This document shows, one piece after another, positions 1 through 6,816 of a stretch of DNA of 64,000 nucleotides (positions are counted from its first letter, which is position 1; the number at the start of each line of letters is the position of its first letter). The position numbers and the translations under genes were made by a program. The notes beneath the pieces were generated by a model. The model searched no databases. It was not told where the DNA came from and saw nothing but the letters and a program-made list of their open reading frames with translations. The stretch comes from Marinilabiliaceae bacterium JC017 (GTDB lineage Bacteria > Bacteroidota > Bacteroidia > Bacteroidales > Marinilabiliaceae). Location: positions 33,006 to 97,005 of the forward strand of contig RHGE01000014.1 of assembly GCA_004296775.1 (NCBI GenBank). The letters are read 5' to 3'.

Positions 1-225
1 ATATTGATTAATATTTTCGGGGGCATTGTAAGGTGTGATCGGGTGGCCCAAGGTGTGGTTGAAGCATATAAGAAGATAGGAGAGGTTAGTATTCCCGTTA
101 TTGTGCGACTTCAGGGCACAAATGCTGAAGGAGGAAAGAAAATAATTGATGAATCCGGATTAAAAGTATATTCAGCTATAACCCTTAAAGAAGCATCTGA
201 GTTGGTGCAACGGTTGGTGAGTTGA
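1..225 (+). CDS. sucC: Succinyl-CoA ligase (ADP-forming) beta subunit, C-terminal fragment
   Basis: This is the last 74 codons of a gene that begins to the left of the window; the reading frame is open from base 1. The sequence NIFGGIVRCDRVAQGV followed by PVIVRLQGTNAEGG is the conserved C-terminal ligase domain of SucC. The enzyme interconverts succinyl-CoA and succinate with substrate-level ATP formation in the cytoplasm and normally works with SucD, which is not in the window. A hairpin terminator follows 15 bases after the stop, so sucC is the last gene of its transcript. The identification is firm; only the length is unknown. Confidence 0.95.
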   Translation: MLINIFGGIVRCDRVAQGVVEAYKKIGEVSIPVIVRLQGTNAEGGKKIIDESGLKVYSAITLKEASELVQRLVS

Positions 226-240
226 TAAGGAAGTAAAAAA

Positions 241-266
241 AAAGAGGGCTATTGCCCTCTTTTTTG
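241..266. terminator. Bidirectional intrinsic terminator between sucC and the arginine deiminase gene
   Basis: A perfect 9-bp stem AAAGAGGGC/GCCCTCTTT with a TATT loop is flanked by an A-run on the left and a T-run on the right. It can therefore stop both the plus-strand sucC transcript and the converging minus-strand transcript that ends at 279. Confidence 0.85.
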
Positions 267-278
267 TGTTTTATCGAA

Positions 279-1541
279 TTACCACTTTACCGGTTTTCTA
301 CGAACAGGCATGGTCATGCATCGTGCACCACCACCACCGCGGGATAGTTCTGAACCGCCAATGGTAACTACATATTTTTGATAATCCTTCAGGTTTACTT
401 TTTTATCGATAACATCAACAGCTTTGATAATATCGAAGCCATTGTTATTCATCTCTTCCAAGGTGTGTACATTACGGGCGTATCCCAGTACTTTACCTGG
501 TGCCATGGCGAAGAAGTTCGCGCCGCTATGCCATTGTTCACGCTCTTGCGTCCAAATATCTTTTGATCCGCCACAGAAAATAGGTTTTAAGTCAAAGCCT
601 AACTCCTTTAAGCAACAGAGCAAATTCTTTTTGTTGTTAATGGAAACGACCTCTCCATTGTCAATGGTGATCAGGATAGTGTGATGTTTCGATGAATTCA
701 TGATCAGTGGTTCATAAACCATGCAGGCGTTTTTGTCCAGGAAGGTAAATACCATGTCCAGGTGGATAAATGACTCCGGCGTTTCAGGTAATTGTTGAAC
801 CACCACATATTGGCGTTTCTTGTTTTGCTTGAGTTGATTAATAATAAAATCAATACCCTCAGTGCTGGTGCGTGCGCCGTTGCCAATAACTAAAACATCA
901 TCCCTTGCAATTAAAACATCACCGCCCTCTATGGTTGTCTCTTTGCCTACATTGTAGAAATTGAGCGGATAGACCGTTGACGCTTTGAAGCTGGTGGAGT
1001 GATTAAAGATGGCTTCCATGACGATTGCTTCTCTTTCCCTTACGCCATTGGCCATTTTTGATATCAGCACTTTGTCGTATACTGATATGGAGGCATCGCG
1101 GGTGAAAAAGAAATTGTGCAACGGGCGTAATGAATATCTGTCGTCGGATAAGAAAGTGGTTAATGTATCTTTTTTGAGTACTACCCCTTCGATCAGTTGT
1201 CTGGCCAGCTCAGCGGAAGGAAGCTCCAAAAGGTCTTCTTTGATGTTTAGCACTTGCTCAAACGTACAGATCTTTTCTATTAGATTGAGACGTATTTTAG
1301 GCTGCTCAAGTATTTCGGCCAGTAGGTCTTTTACCTGGTAGGTGTTGGTAACCATTCCTAATACGCCTTTTAATTGCTGATATTCCTCTACCGCAACCGA
1401 GAGGTTAAGAATATCACTGTAAAGAGCGCGCTCAGCATTACTGGGCGTCATATTTTCAACCTCTTTCCCCGGAGTGTGTAATATTACTCCTTCCAGCTCG
1501 CCTATCTCTGAATATACGCTGGTTTCAAGTGTTTTTCCCAT
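279..1541 (-). CDS. Arginine deiminase family protein
   Basis: The 420-residue protein carries the guanidino-group modifying fold of arginine deiminases. Visible motifs are FTRDAS in the first half, EGGD in the middle, HLDMVF after it, and the C-terminal SRGGGGARCMTMP, which holds the catalytic cysteine (about residue 408). Length and motif order fit arginine deiminase, which converts arginine to citrulline and ammonia. No ornithine carbamoyltransferase or carbamate kinase gene is nearby, so a full ADI energy pathway is not shown here. The C-terminal motif ends in VRRKPVKW, unlike the usual MPLxRE ending, so a related amidinohydrolase substrate is possible. The ATG at 1541 is taken as start because the conserved N-terminus begins just after it. 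Confidence 0.85.
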   Translation of the reverse strand: MGKTLETSVYSEIGELEGVILHTPGKEVENMTPSNAERALYSDILNLSVAVEEYQQLKGVLGMVTNTYQVKDLLAEILEQPKIRLNLIEKICTFEQVLNIKEDLLELPSAELARQLIEGVVLKKDTLTTFLSDDRYSLRPLHNFFFTRDASISVYDKVLISKMANGVREREAIVMEAIFNHSTSFKASTVYPLNFYNVGKETTIEGGDVLIARDDVLVIGNGARTSTEGIDFIINQLKQNKKRQYVVVQQLPETPESFIHLDMVFTFLDKNACMVYEPLIMNSSKHHTILITIDNGEVVSINNKKNLLCCLKELGFDLKPIFCGGSKDIWTQEREQWHSGANFFAMAPGKVLGYARNVHTLEEMNNNGFDIIKAVDVIDKKVNLKDYQKYVVTIGGSELSRGGGGARCMTMPVRRKPVKW

Positions 1542-2078
1542 TATTGTAACGGTTTAAAATATAAGGTGTCATTCATTCGGACGCTAAATTATAAAGCGTT
1601 TGGCATAAAAAAAATGAGAAAACCACTTTATCTGCTATAATGACATATTCTTCAGCATATTTTTTGGATTCATGGTTCATGAGGGCTTGTTGATACTGTT
1701 TTGAGCGCTTATTATCGTTTATCGCGACAAAGGTTGATAGTGAATCGTTTTCAAAGAATAGTTGTCTGTACATATCCTCATTTTCCCTCTTTAACCATGC
1801 TTGTGAGCGGAGAATGAGTTAGTGGATATTGGCCTAAAAATATATTTTTTTAAAACTTCTGCTTTTAAGCAATCTGAAAGGAGGGTTTATAAGGAAGTTG
1901 GTCTTAATAAAAGAGAACTGTCTTTGGCTGTTGAAATGCCCGTGATGCCGGCGCCTATGATTATGTATTTATAGTGATAATTTGTCATAATTGATGATTT
2001 GGATTTTTATCTGGCATTGTTCATGTTATTTTTGTTTATTCGATACACCATTCTATTTCAGTTAACAATCAATTTGCT
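1542..2078. other. AT-rich intergenic region, mostly featureless
   Basis: The divergent region between the arginine deiminase and DUF2490 genes should carry both promoters. Apart from the doubtful short reading frame at 1573-1773, I see no repeat, hairpin or recognisable RNA here. Confidence 0.5.
1573..1773 (-). CDS. Possible small hypothetical protein (66 aa)
   Basis: The reading frame starts with ATG and is preceded by purine-rich sequence on the minus strand (AGAGGGA and TGAGGAT). The product is hydrophilic at the N-terminus and ends with a short hydrophobic stretch (VVFSFFLCQTLYNLA). I do not recognise any family. It lies 31 bases upstream of the arginine deiminase gene on the same strand, so it could also simply be leader sequence. 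Chance open frame is a serious alternative. Confidence 0.25.
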   Translation of the reverse strand: MYRQLFFENDSLSTFVAINDNKRSKQYQQALMNHESKKYAEEYVIIADKVVFSFFLCQTLYNLASE

Positions 2079-2810
2079 ATGGGGATGAGGAAAAATCCGG
2101 TATGGGTAAAATATTTATTCATCATCATTTTATTGGGCAATGCTTTTCATTTGTTTTCTCAAAACAGGGAGTTACGGATAATTTACCAGGAGACCATTCA
2201 TTTCAATGAGAAATGGTCGTTATTATCAGACGGCGGATTATACCAGGGACTTAAAGATGCAGAATGGACCCGGTGGGGAATAAGAGGTAGCATGACGTAT
2301 AAAAAGTCTGACCGGATTTCACTGGATGGCGGATTGATGATTAACCATGTTAATAAGTATGGGAATGGAAATGAAATTGAATTCAGGCCTCATCAAAGTT
2401 TCCGTTTTTTATACCCTATTTTGCCGCGCATGAGTTTTCGTCACCGGTTGCGTGTGGAAGAACGGATTTTTATTTATCCGCCTGAAGGAAATTCTGATTT
2501 TAATACCCGTTTGCGATACCGTGTCAGTACGCGGTGGGGTATCAATAAACGGGTTATCTATCCCAAAACCTTGTATGGGTTGGCGTCAGCAGAGTTTAAT
2601 GTTAATCTATTTGGGGATAAAAGCGATTTCGGTTTTTTTCAACGGGGGCGTTATGGTATGGGACTGGGCTATCAGATTAGTACGGCTCTTTCGCTTGAAG
2701 GAACCTATTTTTATCAATTAACACGCACCGGCTTGACTGAAACGGAAGAAGATAAGTTGGGTATTTTTCAAATTGCCTTAAAGCATACCTTACGAATAAT
2801 AAAATATTAG
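2079..2810 (+). CDS. DUF2490 family outer-membrane beta-barrel protein
   Basis: The 243-residue product starts with a signal peptide (VKYLFIIILLGNAFHLFSQ). It continues with alternating short beta strands rich in aromatic and arginine residues, including MSFRHRLRVEER, FNTRLRYRV and a strand-like C-terminus. This pattern, the length and the final strand match the Bacteroidota DUF2490 family, predicted outer-membrane barrels of unknown function. The gene lies 182 bases upstream of the octahaem cytochrome gene on the same strand, but a dispersed repeat lies between them, so co-transcription is uncertain. Confidence 0.75.
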   Translation: MGMRKNPVWVKYLFIIILLGNAFHLFSQNRELRIIYQETIHFNEKWSLLSDGGLYQGLKDAEWTRWGIRGSMTYKKSDRISLDGGLMINHVNKYGNGNEIEFRPHQSFRFLYPILPRMSFRHRLRVEERIFIYPPEGNSDFNTRLRYRVSTRWGINKRVIYPKTLYGLASAEFNVNLFGDKSDFGFFQRGRYGMGLGYQISTALSLEGTYFYQLTRTGLTETEEDKLGIFQIALKHTLRIIKY

Positions 2811-2818
2811 AGGACTGA

Positions 2819-2878
2819 TAGTAGGTCGTTAACGTTATGGTGATAGACCAGAGACTGATTTACATCTTTGTTTGAATT
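2819..2878 (+). repeat. Diverged copy of a dispersed intergenic element
   Basis: Directly after the DUF2490 stop codon the sequence TAGGTCGTTAACG is followed by GATAGAC, four bases, and GACTGATTTACATCT. The same order (TAGATCGTT, then GATAGAC, four bases, GACTGATTTACATCT) occurs inverted at 15915-15987. I treat it as a member of the small dispersed family described in the findings. Confidence 0.5.
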
Positions 2879-2992
2879 GCCATAGAATTATTTACTTGCT
2901 CAATTAATTAAAAATAAGGGGTTGCCTGCCACTTCGCAGTTATCCGTTATTTATTGCTTATTTTTACGCATTGCTATTCAAAATATTCACTC

Positions 2993-5353
2993 ATGAAGAA
3001 AAAGCTTTTAATTTTTAGCGTTTTTATTGTTGTTGTCGCTGCTATTCTTGCCATTTTATATCCGTTATTAACGCATAAATCGGAGGGGGTAACAGAGGAT
3101 CCCGAAGGTTATTACGGGTCGGTTGGGTGTCGCCAGTGTCATGAACGTTTTTATGAATTGTGGGCGTCATCGAACCATGGATTAGCTATTCAAAATATCA
3201 ACGCTGAGTTTGCATTAAATAAAGTGCCAGCATGCCCCGGTGAGATTGCGGTGGATAGCTCATTCTTCAGGGTGGAAGTAATCCGGGATTCACTTTTCTT
3301 CATTGAGCGAAAGGGAGAAAGCGAAGTGATGTATCCGGCCACCTTTGCTTTGGGAGGTAAAAATATATACTACTTTCTGACGCCTTTTGAAAAAGGGCGC
3401 TTGCAAGTTATGCCCCTGGCTTATGATATTAATCGGGATGAGTGGTATAACAACCCCAAAAGTGCCATCCGTCATTTTTCAGAAGGTGTGGATGATGAAG
3501 CTTTACCCTGGCGACATATTAGTTTCACTTATAATACTTCATGCTACAGTTGTCATGTGAGTCAGTTGACTAATAATTATGACTTGGCAACCAACTCCTA
3601 TCATACTACCTGGAAAGAGAATGGTATCAATTGTGAGACCTGTCACGGCCCCAGCGGGGAACACGTTAAGGTGTGCATGGAGGCCAAAGAGGGCGAAGTG
3701 CCGGAGGATTTAAAGATCATTGTCACCAGGGATTTTACCCATGAACAGCAGAATGCTTCCTGTGCGCCTTGTCATGCGAAGATGCATCCAATTTCACCCT
3801 CATTTGCACCGGGAGATCGCTTCTTTGATCATTACAACCTGACAACCCTGGAGAACAGGGATTTTTATCCCGATGGACGGGACCTGGGAGAGAACTACAC
3901 GCATACAACCTGGCTGCAGAGTCCCTGTACCCAATCGGGACAATTGGATTGCGTGCATTGCCACACGTCCAGCGGGCGTTATCGGTTCAAAGAAAAACAG
4001 TTTAATAATGCCTGTTTACCCTGTCACCAGGAGCAGGTGAATACTGTGGAAGCGCATAGTCATCATCCTGCCGGTAGTGCCGTTGCCAGGTGTATTTCCT
4101 GCCATATGCCCATGACGGAGTTTGCCCGCATGCACCGGAGCGATCACTCCATGCGCCCACCGGTACCATTGGCTACTAAAGAATTTGGTTCACCCAATGC
4201 GTGTAATATTTGCCATACAGAGGAGACGCCTGACTGGGCACAAAAGCACCTGGTGAAATGGAATAAGACCACACGTCAGAAGAAATACATGGCGCAGGGC
4301 CGTTTGATCAGACAGTCCCGGGATGGTAAATGGAAAAATATTAACAAGATGCTTGCTGCCATTGAAAGCGATCTTTATGGTGAAGTGGTTACCAATTCAC
4401 TGGTTCGGTTGTTGCGTAATTGTCCTAATGAGCGTAAGTGGCCGGTTATTTATGGCGCATTAAAGAATCCGTCACCATTGGTGCGTTCATCGGCTGCCGA
4501 ATCGTTTGCTTACCAACAGTTACCTGGGGTAGTGGACAGTTTATTGCCATTGACGCGGGATGATTACCGCCTGGTTAGGATACAGGCAGCCAATGCGCTT
4601 TCAACCCTCCCGGATGAATTATTGGAAGGCAAAAAAGATGCAGCGTTTCAAACAGCCATGAAGGAGTTTATTACCTCTCATACCTCACGGCCCGATGACT
4701 TTGGGGCACAGGCAGCATTGGGAAACTTCTACTTTAATAAGCGGGATTTTCCAAATGCCTTGAAACACTTTAAAATTTCCACCGATATCTATCCCGAGAA
4801 CCTTGGGGCACATGTTAATAGCGGATTGATTTATTCTTTCACCGGGCAAAACGATAAAGCCCAAAGTCAGTTTCAGAAAGCCCTGTCATTGGATCCGGAA
4901 AACGAAGTCACCCACTTAAATTATGCTTTGTTGATGGGTGAGATGGGAAAACGGCAGGAGTCTAAAACATCTTTTGAGAAAGTGTTGGAACTCAACCCAC
5001 GTTCGGCTGTGGCCGCTTTTAACCTCAGTGTTTTGGTGGCTAATAACAATCTTTCGGAGGCGGTCAGGTTGTCCGGGTTGGCCTGGGAAATTGATGCGCA
5101 AAATCCCAAGTACGGGTATACCTACGGGTACTTCCTCTATTCCAATAATCAGAAGCAGCCCGCCATTAAACAATTGAAAACGATGATTAACCGTTTTCCC
5201 ACCTATACCGATTCCTATTTTTTTTTGTATGATATTTACATGAAAAACAATCAAAAAGACGAAGCCCGGAAGGTATTGTTAAAAGGGGTGGAAAATGAAG
5301 AGTTGCCAATGGAAGTACGGACGCAGTTTCAACAATACTTGAGTAGTAAATAA
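2993..5353 (+). CDS. Octahaem c-type cytochrome with C-terminal HEAT/TPR repeats
   Basis: The 786-residue protein has a hydrophobic N-terminal anchor (residues 4-26). It has eight CxxCH haem sites, with the first cysteines at about residues 46, 184, 214, 257, 320, 341, 367 and 404. This arrangement resembles the cytochrome c554/c'-type multihaem domain, so it should be exported and anchored at the outer face of the inner membrane, where haem is attached. Residues about 440-560 look like HEAT repeats, and about 590-780 are TPR units (for example YPENLGAHVNSGLIYSFTGQ). The start at 2993 is chosen because it begins the signal anchor; an in-frame upstream ATG at 2954 would add 13 unlikely residues. 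Its electron donor and acceptor are unknown. No maturation genes are nearby. Confidence 0.85.
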   Translation: MKKKLLIFSVFIVVVAAILAILYPLLTHKSEGVTEDPEGYYGSVGCRQCHERFYELWASSNHGLAIQNINAEFALNKVPACPGEIAVDSSFFRVEVIRDSLFFIERKGESEVMYPATFALGGKNIYYFLTPFEKGRLQVMPLAYDINRDEWYNNPKSAIRHFSEGVDDEALPWRHISFTYNTSCYSCHVSQLTNNYDLATNSYHTTWKENGINCETCHGPSGEHVKVCMEAKEGEVPEDLKIIVTRDFTHEQQNASCAPCHAKMHPISPSFAPGDRFFDHYNLTTLENRDFYPDGRDLGENYTHTTWLQSPCTQSGQLDCVHCHTSSGRYRFKEKQFNNACLPCHQEQVNTVEAHSHHPAGSAVARCISCHMPMTEFARMHRSDHSMRPPVPLATKEFGSPNACNICHTEETPDWAQKHLVKWNKTTRQKKYMAQGRLIRQSRDGKWKNINKMLAAIESDLYGEVVTNSLVRLLRNCPNERKWPVIYGALKNPSPLVRSSAAESFAYQQLPGVVDSLLPLTRDDYRLVRIQAANALSTLPDELLEGKKDAAFQTAMKEFITSHTSRPDDFGAQAALGNFYFNKRDFPNALKHFKISTDIYPENLGAHVNSGLIYSFTGQNDKAQSQFQKALSLDPENEVTHLNYALLMGEMGKRQESKTSFEKVLELNPRSAVAAFNLSVLVANNNLSEAVRLSGLAWEIDAQNPKYGYTYGYFLYSNNQKQPAIKQLKTMINRFPTYTDSYFFLYDIYMKNNQKDEARKVLLKGVENEELPMEVRTQFQQYLSSK

Positions 5354-5374
5354 TTAATCTATACCAATTTTATC

Positions 5375-5389
5375 AATAGATCGTTAGAC
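5375..5389 (+). repeat. Copy of dispersed motif AATAGATCGTTAGAC
   Basis: Exact copy of the 15-base head motif, 22 bases after the cytochrome stop codon. A perfect inverted copy occurs at 11528-11542, and close relatives are at 12154, 12361, 15973 and 44217. Confidence 0.6.
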
Positions 5390-5436
5390 GCTTAGGCAGC
5401 AACTTTCACCAACATGTTGTTCAAATTGGATGGAAA

Positions 5437-5505
5437 TATATAGAGAGGTTAGAAGTTAGAGGGGGAAATAAATAGAAATACATGGAAACAGATTGAAATA
5501 GACCG
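5437..5505 (-). repeat. Inverted fragment of the pyrimidine-rich repeat found at 9.77-10.39 kb
   Basis: Read on the minus strand, this stretch gives CTATTTCAATCTGTTTCC, then ATGTATTTCTATTTATTTCC, then CTCTAAC and TCTAACCTCTC. These are the building blocks of the large repeat at 9765-10390, so a piece of that family sits here in the opposite orientation. Confidence 0.6.
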
Positions 5506-5625
5506 CACTTACCAATGTCAATCTCGAACAACAATCAGCATTAAGTAAAATCCCTCGAAGAGGTTTTTTTCATGATTCTCCTGAAAAAACATATGCTTAT
5601 GGTATAAGCTTATAAAAATAACAAC

Positions 5626-5655
5626 AAGCCGGAAGATCATCTTCCGGCTTTTTTG
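5626..5655 (+). terminator. Strong intrinsic terminator downstream of the cytochrome gene
   Basis: Stem AAGCCGGAAG/CTTCCGGCTT with loop ATCAT and a T-run after it. It lies 270 bases beyond the cytochrome stop, so either the cytochrome mRNA has a long 3' end or a separate short transcript ends here. A weaker hairpin CCTC-GAA-GAGG followed by seven Ts lies at 5553-5570. Confidence 0.75.
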
Positions 5656-5707
5656 ATTATGCGAATTAAGGGTTGAAAGTTGTAGTCTATCAAAATAGGT
5701 TAATCAT

Positions 5708-6380
5708 TTGATGGGAATCCGCGGATCCGCGAAACTTTCTTGCAAGGTCGTTTGGCGTTTCCGCGGATCCGCGAAACTTTCTTGCAAGGTCGTTTGGCGT
5801 TTCCGCGAGTCCGCGAAATGTTCTCGCGAGGTCGTTTGGCGTTTCCGCGAGTCCGCGAAATGTTCTCGCGAGGTCGTTTGGCGTTTCCGCGAGCCCGCGA
5901 AATGTTCTCGCGAGGTCGTTTGGCGTTTCCGCGAGCCCGCGAAATGTTCTCGCAAGGTCGTTTGGCGTTTTCGGGAACCTCCGAAATGTTCTCGCGAGGT
6001 CGTTTGGCGTTTTCTGAGCTTCAGAAATGTTCTCGCAAGGTCGTTTGGTGTTTTCTGAGCTTCAGAAATGTTCTCGCAAGGTCGTTTGGTGTTTTCTGAG
6101 CTTCAGAAATGTTCTCGCAAGGTCGTTTGGTGTTTTCTGAGCTTCAGAAATGTTCTCACGAGGTCGTTTGGCGTTTTCTGAACTTCAGAAATGTTCTCGC
6201 AAGGTCGTTTGGCGTTTTCTGAGCTTCCGAAATGTTCTCGCAAGGTCGTTTGGCGTTTTCGGAACCTCCGAAATGTTCTAGCAAGGTCGTTTGGCGTTTT
6301 CTGAGCTTCAGAAATGTTCTCGCAAGGTCGTTTGGCGTTTTCTGAACCTTAAGAAAACCTTCTTGCAAGGTCGCAGGAAG
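5708..6380. repeat. Hairpin-forming tandem array, 16 units of 41-42 bp
   Basis: The core GGTCGTTTGGCGTTT recurs 16 times, starting near 5746 and then every 42 bases (first seven units) or 41 bases (later units). Between the core and AAATGTTCTCGC(G/A)A each unit has a palindrome whose arms change together: CGCGGATCCGCG, TTCTGA-GCT-TCAGAA, or TTCGGA-ACC-TCCGAA. Frames stay open across parts of the array on both strands, but the switch to 41-bp units breaks them, so translation as one protein is unlikely. No cas genes and no unique spacers are present, so this is not a CRISPR array. Confidence 0.9.
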
Positions 6381-6407
6381 TTTTCTGAAGACCATACGAA
6401 TTCACGT

Positions 6408-6555
6408 CAATGCCAACTGTTCACTGCCAACTGTTCACTGCCAACTGTTCACTGCCAACTGTTCACTGCCAACTGTTCACTGCCAACTGTTCCCTGTTCT
6501 CTGTTCCTTGTTCCCTGTTTACTGTTCCCTGTTAACTGTTCCCTGCTCCCTAGGT
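6408..6555. repeat. 14-bp minisatellite decaying into 7-bp units
   Basis: The unit TGCCAACTGTTCAC is repeated about six times from 6411, then breaks into imperfect 7-bp TGTTCCC-like units up to about 6550. It adjoins the larger hairpin array. It looks like slippage-generated intergenic sequence with no coding sense. The rest of the gap to 6816 holds nothing I can identify. Confidence 0.85.
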
Positions 6556-6816
6556 ATATAAAATTGTAAGGAATATGATTCGGTGGCGCCACAGGAGGTC
6601 CCTGTAAGTGTTAATTCAGTTTGAGTTATCGGTGTTGTCAACTTAAAAGTTCATTCAAAAAATGATGAGGGAGTGGCCTTCCGCCTTTAATTAGAATGCA
6701 GACAGTGACTGATATGTAGCTGCTCTTGTTGTTAAAGAATGTTAATTGAATATGATTCGGCTTTCAAATTAATATTTTAGGCAACGATTTATTTTATCCT
6801 TAAAAAACTAACGTTT

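Noticed and set aside
5704..6099. Plus- and minus-strand repeat-protein frames in the first array
   Set aside because: Overlapping frames are open on both strands only because of the 42-bp period, and the change to 41-bp units breaks each of them.
5708..6380. CRISPR array
   Set aside because: Units are contiguous tandem copies whose whole sequence is shared; there are no unique spacers of constant length and no cas genes anywhere in the window.
5708..6380. Integron attC array
   Set aside because: No gene cassettes lie between the palindromic units, units are only 41-42 bp, and no integron integrase is present.
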